From the NCBI GenBank assembly GCA_903945375.1, contig CAJAVP010000100.1, forward strand, positions 62,001 through 126,000: a stretch of 64,000 bases of DNA, read 5' to 3'. Both the position numbers and the translations under genes were made by a program. Positions 19,945 through 28,385 of this stretch are shown piece by piece (the stretch's first letter is position 1; each line of letters opens with the position of its first letter). Origin of the DNA: an uncultured Methylococcaceae bacterium (GTDB taxonomy: Bacteria; Pseudomonadota; Gammaproteobacteria; Methylococcales; Methylomonadaceae). Under the pieces are notes generated by a model. It worked only from the letters and a program-made list of their open reading frames with translations, did no database searches and was not told the origin of the DNA.

Positions 19945-20526
19945 TTAAGCCGCAAAATTAGCCGCAGCAAATTCCCAGTTGACTAATGCCCAAAACGCTT
20001 CTAAATAAGCAGGGCGAGCATTCCGGTAATCGATGTAATACGCATGTTCCCAAACATCGCAAGTCAATAAAGGTTTTTGACCGCTAGTTAAAGGACACGC
20101 AGCGTTGCTGGTGCTAACTAAAGCCAAACTACCGTCAGCATTTTTTACTAACCAAGCCCAACCTGAACCAAACGTAGTGACTGCGCATTTGGTAAATTCT
20201 TCTTTAAATTTTTCAAATGAACCAAAGCTTGCATTAATGGCATCGGCTAATGCGCCAGTAGGTGCGCCGCCAGCACTAGGCGCTAAACTGTTCCAGTAGA
20301 ACGTATGATTCCAAACTTGGGCAGCGTTATTAAAAATCGCGCCAGAAGATTTCATCATGATTTCTTCCAATGACAAGCCCTCAAACTCAGTGCCTGGGAC
20401 TAAATTATTAAGGTTAGTCACATAGGTTTGGTGATGTTTGCCATGATGGTATTCCAAAGTTTCTTCTGAAATATGGGGTAACAATCTGTTTTTTGGGTAA
20501 GGTAACGCAGGAAGTTCGAAAGCCAT
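19945..20526 (-). CDS. sodB: Superoxide dismutase, iron type
   Basis: SodB converts superoxide to oxygen and peroxide in the cytosol. The 193 residues match Fe-SOD length. The metal ligands are in [11 protein letters not shown] (His), [10 protein letters not shown] (His) and [13 protein letters not shown] (Asp and His). The [10 protein letters not shown] and FGSGWAWLV blocks favour the iron-type signature over manganese. No signal peptide is present. AAGGA lies 7 bases before the ATG. Confidence 0.96.
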   Translation of the reverse strand: MAFELPALPYPKNRLLPHISEETLEYHHGKHHQTYVTNLNNLVPGTEFEGLSLEEIMMKSSGAIFNNAAQVWNHTFYWNSLAPSAGGAPTGALADAINASFGSFEKFKEEFTKCAVTTFGSGWAWLVKNADGSLALVSTSNAACPLTSGQKPLLTCDVWEHAYYIDYRNARPAYLEAFWALVNWEFAAANFAA

Positions 20527-20648
20527 GTTAAATCCTTAAGAAAAATTAAAAAAATGATAGATAAACTTGCGGAATGCTGGATTATAAATACCCAGTGATT
20601 TAATCCAGTATAACTTTAGCATTGCTACGCCATTAAATCAAAGTCGAC

Positions 20649-20664
20649 GTTCGCAAAAGCGAAC
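20649..20664. repeat. Short perfect hairpin upstream of the CYTH gene
   Basis: A 6-bp palindromic stem, GTTCGC-aaaa-GCGAAC, stands in the 202-bp spacer between divergent sodB and the CYTH gene. It has no T-run, so it is not an intrinsic terminator. It could be an operator half-site pair or mRNA structure. The assignment is open. Confidence 0.35.
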
Positions 20665-20728
20665 ACCGGTGAGCAGCTTAAATCGCCCAATTTAAAAAAA
20701 ACACTAACACAACGAGAGGATAAACATC

Positions 20729-21223
20729 ATGGCTATTGAAATAGAACATAAATTTTTGCTTGCCAACGAGAATTGGCGCTCGCAGGTCTATCAGCATATG
20801 CGCTATCGTCAAGGTTATTTAAGTGCCATCCCAACCAGTTCTATACGAGTGAGAGTCGCCGACCAACGTGCTTGGCTAAACATCAAAAGCGCCACTATTG
20901 GCAATCACCGACACGAATACGAATACGAGATTCCTTTAGACGATGCTCAGGAGATACTCAATACGCTGTGTCAGCCACCTTTAATTGAGAAAACTCGTCA
21001 CTGGGTTAAATATGCCGGATTTATTTGGGAAATCGATGAATTTGAAGGTGTTAATCAAGGCTTAATTGTGGCAGAAATTGAATTACCAGAGCTCGACACC
21101 GTGTTTGAAAAGCCAGATTGGTTGGGGCTTGAAGTGACAGAAGATAAGCGATACTACAATAATAATCTGGCAAAATATCCTTATTCTGAATGGTCGGAAT
21201 TTAGTCCGGAAAATCGCGGTTAA
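20729..21223 (+). CDS. CYTH domain protein (triphosphate tunnel metalloenzyme type)
   Basis: The 164-residue protein opens with IEIEHKFLL, the ExExK motif that defines CYTH/triphosphate tunnel enzymes. Further charged strands fit the eight-strand tunnel: SIRVRVADQRAWLNIKS, RHEYEYEIPL, WEIDEFEG and VAEIELP. Small single-domain bacterial members hydrolyse inorganic triphosphate or similar compounds. A strong AGAGGA precedes the ATG. It is not fused to a CHAD domain. The substrate here is inferred from the family. Confidence 0.88.
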   Translation: MAIEIEHKFLLANENWRSQVYQHMRYRQGYLSAIPTSSIRVRVADQRAWLNIKSATIGNHRHEYEYEIPLDDAQEILNTLCQPPLIEKTRHWVKYAGFIWEIDEFEGVNQGLIVAEIELPELDTVFEKPDWLGLEVTEDKRYYNNNLAKYPYSEWSEFSPENRG

Positions 21224-21325
21224 ACATGGCTTATAATAGCTTAATCATTAACTATAGAATGAGCGAAGGTGTAGTGAGTTTTTGCGTTGGATTTTATAAA
21301 TCAATTATTTTTAGAGAGAATTATT

Positions 21326-21934
21326 ATGTCTACAGCGGCTGAAGAAATTTGGGCTATTTTGCGTGAAGTGGCGCAATCACAAAAGGAAACCGATCGGAGG
21401 TTTATTGAAACCGACCGGCAATTTAAAGAAACCGACCGGAGGTTTATTGAAACCGACCGGCAATTTAAAGAAACCGATCGTAAGCTCAAGGAATTGGGTA
21501 AACAAATCGGCGGTTTGGGAGAAAAGTTTGGCAGTTTTACGGAAGGATTGGCGTTGCCATCGATGGAAAAAATCTTGCAACAACGGTTTGGTATGGAAGT
21601 CATCAGCCCCAGTGTGCGGGTCAGCAAGGGTGGGGAGCATTTGGAGATAGACGTGCTGGCGTATGCCAACAGTGACATTAATCAGGTTTATGTGGTGGAG
21701 GTCAAAAGCCATGTGCGCGAAGAAGCCATTACGCAAATAAAAAACTTATTGGAACGGTTTCGTGTTTTTTTTCCTGAACACAAAGAGAAGACTATTTATG
21801 GCATTCTGGCAGCGGTTGATATTTCCCAAGCCTTAAAGGAGCGCGTGTTGCGTGAGGGAATTTATGTGGCGCGTATCCATGATCAGGTGTTTGATATGGA
21901 TTCGCCGGAGGGGTTTCGTCCCAAGGCATATTGA
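21326..21934 (+). CDS. Heptad-repeat coiled coil fused to a PD-(D/E)XK nuclease-like domain
   Basis: The product is about 202 residues. Residues 21-55 form a coiled coil built from alternating ETDRRFI and ETDRQFK heptads. The remainder resembles restriction-endonuclease-fold proteins of the DUF3782 kind, with the core EIDVLAYANSD...VYVVEVKSH giving the D...ExK catalytic signature. The ATG at 21326 (MSTAAEEIWAIL) is preferred, with AGAGAG upstream; 13 more in-frame residues exist before it. The heptads are repeated at DNA level too. Whether it cleaves DNA is untested; such genes are frequent and often multi-copy in filamentous sulfur bacteria and cyanobacteria. Confidence 0.7.
   Translation: MSTAAEEIWAILREVAQSQKETDRRFIETDRQFKETDRRFIETDRQFKETDRKLKELGKQIGGLGEKFGSFTEGLALPSMEKILQQRFGMEVISPSVRVSKGGEHLEIDVLAYANSDINQVYVVEVKSHVREEAITQIKNLLERFRVFFPEHKEKTIYGILAAVDISQALKERVLREGIYVARIHDQVFDMDSPEGFRPKAY
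21386..21480 (+). repeat. 21-bp tandem repeat encoding coiled-coil heptads
   Basis: Four and a half consecutive 21-base units, alternating two variants so that the period is effectively 42 bp. The unit opens GAAACCGAC/TCGG and is in frame, one unit per heptad. Such arrays gain or lose units by slippage without breaking the frame. Confidence 0.9.
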
Positions 21935-21980
21935 GCTATCAGGGAAACTCTGGATTTTCGGTGCTTTTGATATTTGGAGT

Positions 21981-22058
21981 CGTAGGGTGCATAAGCGTTA
22001 GCGTCATGCACCTTATAAGAGTTGTTGGTGGATGACGCTATTGCTTATTCACCCTACG
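21981..22058. repeat. 78-bp inverted-repeat element (MITE/REP-like)
   Basis: The left arm begins CGTAGGGTGCATAAGCGTTA and the right arm, read in complement, begins CGTAGGGTGAATAAGCAATA. The arms are about 32 bp each with roughly four mismatches and a 14-base centre. The TAGGGTG...CACCCTA ends are typical of small non-autonomous palindromic elements scattered between bacterial genes. No transposase is nearby. Confidence 0.75.
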
Positions 22059-22143
22059 CGACTGGGGGCAGTTTTTATATGCTATACTTTATCCCAATTT
22101 TCCTATTTTAAAACCACAAATCAACCCTCCGCAGGTGTTAAAT

Positions 22144-22752
22144 ATGGCTTTAGCGCAAGAAGACCTTGAGCAAATTCAATGGCTCATCAAAAAATCCCTC
22201 GCAGAAACCCCTGAAGCGTTAAACGCCAATGTGCGTTATGAGTTAGATTTGCGCGAGCGTACCATTCGCGTCGAAGAAGAGCTGCGTCATCAGCGCGAAC
22301 TGATGACCGAAGGCTTTAAGCATATGGATAAACGCTTTGAACAAATGCAGATGGAGACAAATATACGCTTTGAGCAAGTCGATAAGCGGCTTGAGCTCAT
22401 ACAGCTGGATATGAATAAGCGATTTGAACAGGTCGACAAACGTTTTGAGCAAATTAATAAACGTTTTGAGCAAGTCGATAAACGCTTTGAGCAAATGCAG
22501 CTAGATATGAATAAACGCTTTGAGCAAGTCGATAAACGTTTTGAACAAATGCAGCTGGAAATGAATAAACGTTTTGAGCAAGTTGATAAACGCTTTGAGC
22601 AAGTTGATAAACGCTTTGATCAGCAACACCAAGAAATTATGGGACTGCATCATGAAATCAAACTATTAATGCGCTGGAGCTTTGGTGCATTAATAGCCGT
22701 CGGAAGTTTAATGGTGGCAATACTACGAATATCATCATTTTGGCCTAGTTAA
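22144..22752 (+). CDS. Long heptad-repeat coiled-coil protein with C-terminal membrane anchor
   Basis: About 202 residues. After a 55-residue head (LAQEDLEQIQWLIKKSL...) comes a coiled coil of some 16 heptads of the type DKRFEQV/DKRFEQM. A stretch SFGALIAVGSLMVAILRI near the end is a single hydrophobic span. The likely topology is a cytoplasmic rod anchored by its C-terminus. I start at the ATG at 22144 with AGGTG upstream; a GTG three codons earlier is the alternative. Similar DUF1640-like or unclassified heptad proteins exist, but I cannot assign a function. The preceding gene shares the heptad design but has a nuclease-like domain in place of the membrane span. Confidence 0.7.
   Translation: MALAQEDLEQIQWLIKKSLAETPEALNANVRYELDLRERTIRVEEELRHQRELMTEGFKHMDKRFEQMQMETNIRFEQVDKRLELIQLDMNKRFEQVDKRFEQINKRFEQVDKRFEQMQLDMNKRFEQVDKRFEQMQLEMNKRFEQVDKRFEQVDKRFDQQHQEIMGLHHEIKLLMRWSFGALIAVGSLMVAILRISSFWPS
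22321..22620 (+). repeat. Tandem 21-bp coding repeats (DKRFEQ heptads)
   Basis: Near-identical 21-base units of the type AAACGCTTTGAGCAAGTCGAT recur with insertions of LDMNKRFEQ variants. The period is exactly three-codon compatible. This is coding repetition and not an array of spacers. Confidence 0.85.
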
Positions 22753-22848
22753 CGTGTGTCATTATTCTGCCTCCCCCTTAAACATCACTGCAATTAAGCC
22801 GCAAGACCGCGTTGGCGAATCCAGAATACAGAGAGGTGCGCTCGCGCC

Positions 22849-22911
22849 ATGACAAAGACCGATTTCTTTTGGGATGAAGACCGCGAACACCAAAAGCAAT
22901 TAGGCGCATAA
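22849..22911 (+). pseudogene. Possible 20-codon gene remnant
   Basis: A short frame, MTKTDFFWDEDREHQKQLGA, ends in TAA. The frame continues open upstream without a start codon, so it could be the tail of a decayed gene. No Shine-Dalgarno sequence is visible. I do not recognise it, and the support is weak. Confidence 0.15.
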
Positions 22912-23013
22912 ACAGTTGTACAGAATATCAACTGATCCTGGAATCAATAGGCCTTACTCCGTTTGTGCTTTATAATTCCCTGAACAACCTACCAAAAACT
23001 TCGGAGAAATCAG

Positions 23014-26000
23014 ATGGCAAGTCCTAAACTTACGATGACCAGTCGCAATGCGTCAGAAAATGGCAGTAATGGCGTGTTTACGTTTCAGCTTGATAGCCCA
23101 GCACCGGCGGGCGGGTTGTTGGTTAAGTTTGATACGGAGGGCAGTACGGCAACGCTGGCTAGTGACTACACCCTATTGGCAGGTACGAATCTGAGTGCCT
23201 TAACGGCTAACTCGTTTGTGATAAACACAGGCGCAACCAGCGCCAGCCTAACGGTGCAAGCCCTTAACGATCAAAAAGTTGAAGGCGTAGAAAACGTTAA
23301 GTTGAATGTCAGTGTTGGCTCTGGCAGTACGACTGCCAGCTTTGCCAACGCCGTTAATTATGCAATGGGAAGTACACCCTTTTCAGTTGCCTTAGCAGAT
23401 TTGAACGGTGATAGACAGCTCGATGTGCTAACTGCTAATTATGGTAGTAACACTATCTCGGTGCGCTTAGGTCAAGGAGACGGCAGGTTTGCCAGCGAAA
23501 AGACTTATGCGGTAGACAACAACCCAATAAAACTTGCCTTAGCCGATGTCAATGGTGATGGTCGCTCCGATGTAGTCACATCGAATGCTGGTAGCCACAC
23601 AGTTTCTGTGCTATTAGGTAAAGGCAATGGCAGCTTTACCGCGCAAACGGCGTTTACAATGGGCAATAGCCCTCGTGGTGTAAGTTTGGCGGATTTAAAT
23701 CAAGATGACAAAGTGGATATTGTCACCGCCAATGGTGGTTATACTAACATCTCGGTGCGCTTGGGTTTGGGTAATGGCAGTTTTGCGGCTGAAACAAAAT
23801 TTAAAACTGCTGGCATCACTGAGACAGGTATCGCCTTAGCCGATGTCAACCGCGATGGTAATCTTGATCTACTTAAAACCAATTACACCAAGAACACTTT
23901 TTCGGTGTTATTTGGTCAGGGCAATGGTCGTTTTGCCAATGAAGCCACTTACAAGACGGGCAAAAATCCAATAGGAATCGCTTTAGCGGATATAAACGAC
24001 GATGGCAATCCAGATGTGATGGTAGCCAACTGGAGCAGCAACACAGTTTCCGTACGCTTAGGTCAAGCGAATGGACAATTTTTAGCCGAAAAAACTTATG
24101 CAACGGGTTCAAATCCGGGCTATTACATATCGGTTGCCGATGTCAACGGCGATCAGCAATTAGATTTGATAATACCGAATTGGGATTGGGGTAGTGGAAC
24201 GGTGTCCGTATTATTAGGCAACGGCGATGGCAGTTTTAAACCCCAAAGCACCTATGCGTCGGCTAACTATCCAATTGGTGTTGCCACCGGCGATGTCAAC
24301 GGCGATGGCAAACCGGATATCGTCAGCGCAAATCACGCCAGTAACAACATCTCAGTCTTACTCAATACCAGCAACAGCACACAAAATCTCTCATCCAGCC
24401 TCAGCATTACCGACAACTCAATCAACCAAGCCCCCACCGGAACACTAACCATCACCGGCGACACCGCACAAGCCCAAACCTTGACCGCCACCAATACCCT
24501 AGCCGATGCCGACGGTCTGGGCACATTCAGTTATCAATGGTTTGCCAATACGGTAGCCATTAGCAAGGCCACGCAAAGCACCTACACCTTAAGCCAAAAC
24601 GAAGTCGGCAAAACGCTCAGCGTCACGCTGCGTTACACCGATGGCAACGGCAATAAAGAAAGTATCAGCAGCGAAGCGACCGAAGCCATTGCCAATAGTA
24701 ACGATGCGCCCAGCGGTGCGGTGAAACTCAGCGACACCGCCAGCCAAGGACAGGTGTTGACCGCCAGTCAGACGTTAACGGATGCTGATGGTTTGGGCGC
24801 GGTGCGCTATCAATGGTTTGCGGATGATGTGGCACTGAAAAACGCTACTGCCAATAGCTTAGTCTTAACACAAGCCTTGGTGAATAAAGCCATTCGCGTT
24901 ACCGCCAGTTATACCGATGGTCAAGGTACGGCAGAACAGGTCAGCAGCGCCAGCAGTGCAGCGGTTAGTAATGTTAATGATGCGCCCAAAGGCACGGTCA
25001 GCATTGATAATACCGCACCGAAACCTGGCAATGTGTTGACCGCCAGCAACAGCTTAACCGATGCGGATGGCTTGGGGACGATCACCTATACTTGGAAAGC
25101 GGGCAGTTCGGTGTTGGGCACGGGTACGACTTATTTAACCACGACTAATGATGTCGGTAATCGTATCAGCGTGGTTGCCAGTTATACCGATGGTTTTGGC
25201 AGCGCAGAAACGGTCGCCAGCACCCAAACTACAGCGGTTTGGGGCAATCATTTACCCACCGGCACGGTCAGCATCACGACGACCCAACCCAAACAAGGCG
25301 ATACCTTAAGCGCCAAAAATACCTTAGCCGATGCTGATGGTTTGGGTACCTTCAGTTATCAATGGTTTGCGGACGACACGGCAATCGCTGATGCCACCGC
25401 GACAACGTATGTCTTAACACAAGCCGATGTTAACAAGGCTTTTTCGGTCAAAATCAGTTACACCGATGGCAGCGGCAGCCTTGAATCGGTATCCAGCAGC
25501 GCAACGGCGGCGGTGAGCAATGTCAATGATCTGCCAGTGGGCACGGTGAGCATTGCCGGTTCTACGCAGCAAGGTCAAGCGTTGACTGCAAGCCAAAATA
25601 TCACCGATGCCGATGGTTTTGATAGCAATGCCATCAGCTATCAATGGCTGGCTAATGGCGTGGCGATTAATAGTGCGACCAATAAAAGTTATGTATTAAC
25701 CGCTGCTGATGTGAATAAGGCGATGACCGTAACCGCCCGTTATACCGATTATTTTGGCACAAACGAAAGCCAAACCAGTTTGCCAACGGAATTGGTCACA
25801 CCGGTTATTAAACCCGATGTGGTGATTAATGCGCCAGATTTGTCAGTGGATGAAAGTGGTGATACCGCAGTGTTTTCGGTGAAATTGACCACCGCGCCCA
25901 CGCGAGATGTGCAAATCAATTTTACTGGCAGTGATGCCAGCGAAGGCGTGTTAAGCAATGCCAATCTAACGTTTACCAGCAGTGATTGGTCTATCCCGCA

Positions 26001-27144
26001 ATCGGTCACTGTCACGGGTCAGAATGACTTGATTTATGATCGCGATCAGCCGTATATCGTCACGGGTTTGGTCAGTGGCGATGATGTCAATTATCGCCAA
26101 GTGGTGTTGAATCCCATCATTTTAATCAACCATGAAGATGTCACCTTGAGCAATGATTTAGGCTCGCAAATTCCACAAGACACGCCACGCGATAAAGCCT
26201 TGACGGTTTACGGCGATGCAATTGTCGATGCCAGTACGGTTGACACGATCACCGGCTTGTTCCCAACCATTGGCGCGAAATTAACTAATGATGTGATGAA
26301 AGGCTTGGATGGTGCCGATCAGTTGTTTGGCTTGAATGGGCAAGATGATTTGTCGGGCGGTCTGGGCGACGATACCTTATGGGGCGGCTATGACAGCGAT
26401 TTTCTGTATGGCAATGACGGTAATGATTATTTGTGGGGCGAACAAGGCGCGGATAAGTTGCAAGGTGGCAATGGCGACGACACGCTGGATGGCGGTGTGG
26501 GTTTGGATAGCTTAATCGGCGGTGCGGGCAATGATACCTATTATTTGGGTTACGATGCTGTGGATGCCATTGACGATCAAGGCTTGAGTGCTGATGTGGA
26601 TACGGTGATTATGCCTTATCAATTGACCACGTATACCTTGCCCACCAACATCGAAAACGGCACGATTGCCTCTGGCAATGCCAGCAGCAATTTAACCGGC
26701 AACACCAGCGATAATGCTTTGACCGGTAATGATGGCAATAACGCGCTGAGCGGCTTAACCGGTCGTGATGTTTTGTTGGGTGGTGCGGGTGATGATATCT
26801 TGCTTGGCGGTGCTGGCAATGACACCTTAAGTGGCGGTGCGGGTAGCGATAGCTTCCAATTGGATAAGTCACAATCCGTCGATAAGATTACGGACTTTAA
26901 TGCGCTGGATGATCGTATTCAATTGGATGACGCGCTGTTTACGCAATTGACTCCGGGTGTGTTAAATGTCGCCAATTTTATCAAAGGCAGCAGTCCCGCC
27001 GATCTCAATGATTATGTGCTATACAATCCCAGCACCGGCGCGGTTGTTTATGATGCCGATGGCGCAGGCGCAGGTGTCGGTATACAAATCGCCACCTTAG
27101 GCTTAAATTTGGCGTTGACTAATACGGATTTTTTGGTGATTTAA
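23014..27144 (+). CDS. Giant secreted RTX protein with Calx-beta, FG-GAP propeller and Ig-like repeats
   Basis: A 1376-residue repeat protein without an N-terminal signal peptide. It runs: Calx-beta-like domain (about 1-110); seven FG-GAP/VCBS repeats (about 115-455), each with a calcium loop such as DVNGDGRSD; five Ig/cadherin-like repeats of ~85 residues, each opening PxGTVSI and containing DADGLG...YQW (about 470-925); a second Calx-beta-like part (about 930-1040); and RTX nonapeptides GGAGNDTL (about 1095-1290). The tail resembles the C-terminal targeting region of type I secretion substrates. It is probably a calcium-dependent surface or matrix adhesin. CGGAG precedes the ATG. No tolC/hlyBD-type exporter is in the window. 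Confidence 0.88.
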   Translation: MASPKLTMTSRNASENGSNGVFTFQLDSPAPAGGLLVKFDTEGSTATLASDYTLLAGTNLSALTANSFVINTGATSASLTVQALNDQKVEGVENVKLNVSVGSGSTTASFANAVNYAMGSTPFSVALADLNGDRQLDVLTANYGSNTISVRLGQGDGRFASEKTYAVDNNPIKLALADVNGDGRSDVVTSNAGSHTVSVLLGKGNGSFTAQTAFTMGNSPRGVSLADLNQDDKVDIVTANGGYTNISVRLGLGNGSFAAETKFKTAGITETGIALADVNRDGNLDLLKTNYTKNTFSVLFGQGNGRFANEATYKTGKNPIGIALADINDDGNPDVMVANWSSNTVSVRLGQANGQFLAEKTYATGSNPGYYISVADVNGDQQLDLIIPNWDWGSGTVSVLLGNGDGSFKPQSTYASANYPIGVATGDVNGDGKPDIVSANHASNNISVLLNTSNSTQNLSSSLSITDNSINQAPTGTLTITGDTAQAQTLTATNTLADADGLGTFSYQWFANTVAISKATQSTYTLSQNEVGKTLSVTLRYTDGNGNKESISSEATEAIANSNDAPSGAVKLSDTASQGQVLTASQTLTDADGLGAVRYQWFADDVALKNATANSLVLTQALVNKAIRVTASYTDGQGTAEQVSSASSAAVSNVNDAPKGTVSIDNTAPKPGNVLTASNSLTDADGLGTITYTWKAGSSVLGTGTTYLTTTNDVGNRISVVASYTDGFGSAETVASTQTTAVWGNHLPTGTVSITTTQPKQGDTLSAKNTLADADGLGTFSYQWFADDTAIADATATTYVLTQADVNKAFSVKISYTDGSGSLESVSSSATAAVSNVNDLPVGTVSIAGSTQQGQALTASQNITDADGFDSNAISYQWLANGVAINSATNKSYVLTAADVNKAMTVTARYTDYFGTNESQTSLPTELVTPVIKPDVVINAPDLSVDESGDTAVFSVKLTTAPTRDVQINFTGSDASEGVLSNANLTFTSSDWSIPQSVTVTGQNDLIYDRDQPYIVTGLVSGDDVNYRQVVLNPIILINHEDVTLSNDLGSQIPQDTPRDKALTVYGDAIVDASTVDTITGLFPTIGAKLTNDVMKGLDGADQLFGLNGQDDLSGGLGDDTLWGGYDSDFLYGNDGNDYLWGEQGADKLQGGNGDDTLDGGVGLDSLIGGAGNDTYYLGYDAVDAIDDQGLSADVDTVIMPYQLTTYTLPTNIENGTIASGNASSNLTGNTSDNALTGNDGNNALSGLTGRDVLLGGAGDDILLGGAGNDTLSGGAGSDSFQLDKSQSVDKITDFNALDDRIQLDDALFTQLTPGVLNVANFIKGSSPADLNDYVLYNPSTGAVVYDADGAGAGVGIQIATLGLNLALTNTDFLVI

Positions 27145-27283
27145 ATAATTCAGATCACAAGGATGTGAAAACACCAATGATTACCCACCGTGGCTTTTAG
27201 ATTCCGGCAATCCATGCCGGACTGACGAGCATAAGAACATTTGTGTATAAGATGAGGCTCTGGCTTGGGAAGGCTACCAATGT

Positions 27284-27338
27284 AAATGAGGAGAGCAGGC
27301 TCTGCCTGCAAGTCACGTGCAAGCAGAGCTTGCACTCC
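27284..27338. repeat. Dispersed palindromic repeat, copy 1 (GCTCTGCCTGCA type)
   Basis: Core GCTCTGCCTGCAAGTC-ACGTGCAAGCAGAGC is an imperfect inverted repeat. A second copy lies at 31341-31388, differing by a 3-base insertion in the loop. Just upstream (27205-27235) is another palindromic motif, ATTCCGGCAATCCATGCCGG. Both are intergenic, between the RTX gene and rimK. Confidence 0.8.
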
Positions 27339-27432
27339 AAATGCGTTTGCCCCGGCACATTGGTTATTTCTAATGCTTGTTAAGCCATTTCATGCCAAAA
27401 TAGGGGCTGTTTTATGAACCAGTCGAGAAGCT

Positions 27433-28365
27433 ATGAAAATTGCCATCTTATCGCGTAACTCCAAACTCTACTCAACAGCTCGATTGGTTGAGGCGGCAGA
27501 AGCAAGGGGACACGAAGTACGAGTATTAGACGTTCTGCGTTGTTATATGAACATTACCTCACACAATCCATCTATCCATTACCGTGGTGAAGACTTAACC
27601 GACTTTGATGCCGTTATTCCTCGCATTGGTGCCTCGGTGACATTTTACGGCACCGCTGTTTTAAGGCAATTTGAAATGATGAACGTCTTGCCACTCAATG
27701 AATCCGTTGCTATTTCCAGATCTCGTGACAAATTACGCTCAACTCAATTACTCGCCAGACGCGGCATCGGTCTGCCGGTCACTGGATTTGCCAATAATCC
27801 CGATGATATTGCCGATTTGATTGATCAAGTAGGTGGCGCACCGCTGGTCATTAAATTATTGGAAGGGACGCAAGGTATTGGTGTTGTTTTGGCAGAGACG
27901 CACAATGCCGCTGAGAGTGTTATCCAGGCATTTATGGGCTTAAAAGCCAATATCATGGTGCAAGAATTTATCAAAGAGGCCGGTGGCAGTGATATTCGTT
28001 GCTTTGTGGTTGGCGATAAAGTGGTAGCTGCAATGAAGCGACAAGGCGCAGCCGGTGAATTTCGCTCCAATTTACACCGTGGCGGTTCAGCTTCTCTCGT
28101 TAGACTCACGCCTGAAGAGCGCTCAACCGCCGTTCGAGCCGCTAGAATAATGGGCTTAAATGTTTGTGGTGTCGATATGCTGCGCTCCAATCATGGTCCC
28201 GTAATTATGGAAGTTAATTCATCACCGGGTTTAAAAGGCATTGAAGCGGCGAGTGACAAAAATATTGCTGATTTAATTATTCAATTCATTGAAAAACGCT
28301 TAGAAACACTGGAAGCCGCTAAAGATAAATCCTGCTCAAAAACACGTACACGCGGCAAAGGTTAA
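27433..28365 (+). CDS. rimK: ATP-grasp ligase RimK (ribosomal S6 modification type)
   Basis: RimK adds glutamate residues to the C-terminus of ribosomal protein S6. The 310 residues begin [18 protein letters not shown], as in the E. coli protein, and contain the ATP-grasp parts: [15 protein letters not shown] (phosphate loop), [19 protein letters not shown] and the metal-binding [15 protein letters not shown]. The C-terminal ~25 residues ([14 protein letters not shown]) extend past the usual E. coli end and are basic. GAGAAG precedes the ATG. eutB follows after 20 bases in the same direction, an unexpected partner. Confidence 0.93.
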   Translation: MKIAILSRNSKLYSTARLVEAAEARGHEVRVLDVLRCYMNITSHNPSIHYRGEDLTDFDAVIPRIGASVTFYGTAVLRQFEMMNVLPLNESVAISRSRDKLRSTQLLARRGIGLPVTGFANNPDDIADLIDQVGGAPLVIKLLEGTQGIGVVLAETHNAAESVIQAFMGLKANIMVQEFIKEAGGSDIRCFVVGDKVVAAMKRQGAAGEFRSNLHRGGSASLVRLTPEERSTAVRAARIMGLNVCGVDMLRSNHGPVIMEVNSSPGLKGIEAASDKNIADLIIQFIEKRLETLEAAKDKSCSKTRTRGKG

Positions 28366-28385
28366 ACACAGAACTTAAGCCAGTC

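Noticed and set aside
22321-22620. Regular short repeats that could be taken for a CRISPR-like array
   Set aside because: The period is 21 bp with no unique spacers, and the units translate in one frame to coiled-coil heptads.
27150-27335. 61-codon minus-strand frame
   Set aside because: It runs through palindromic repeats and has no recognisable protein features.
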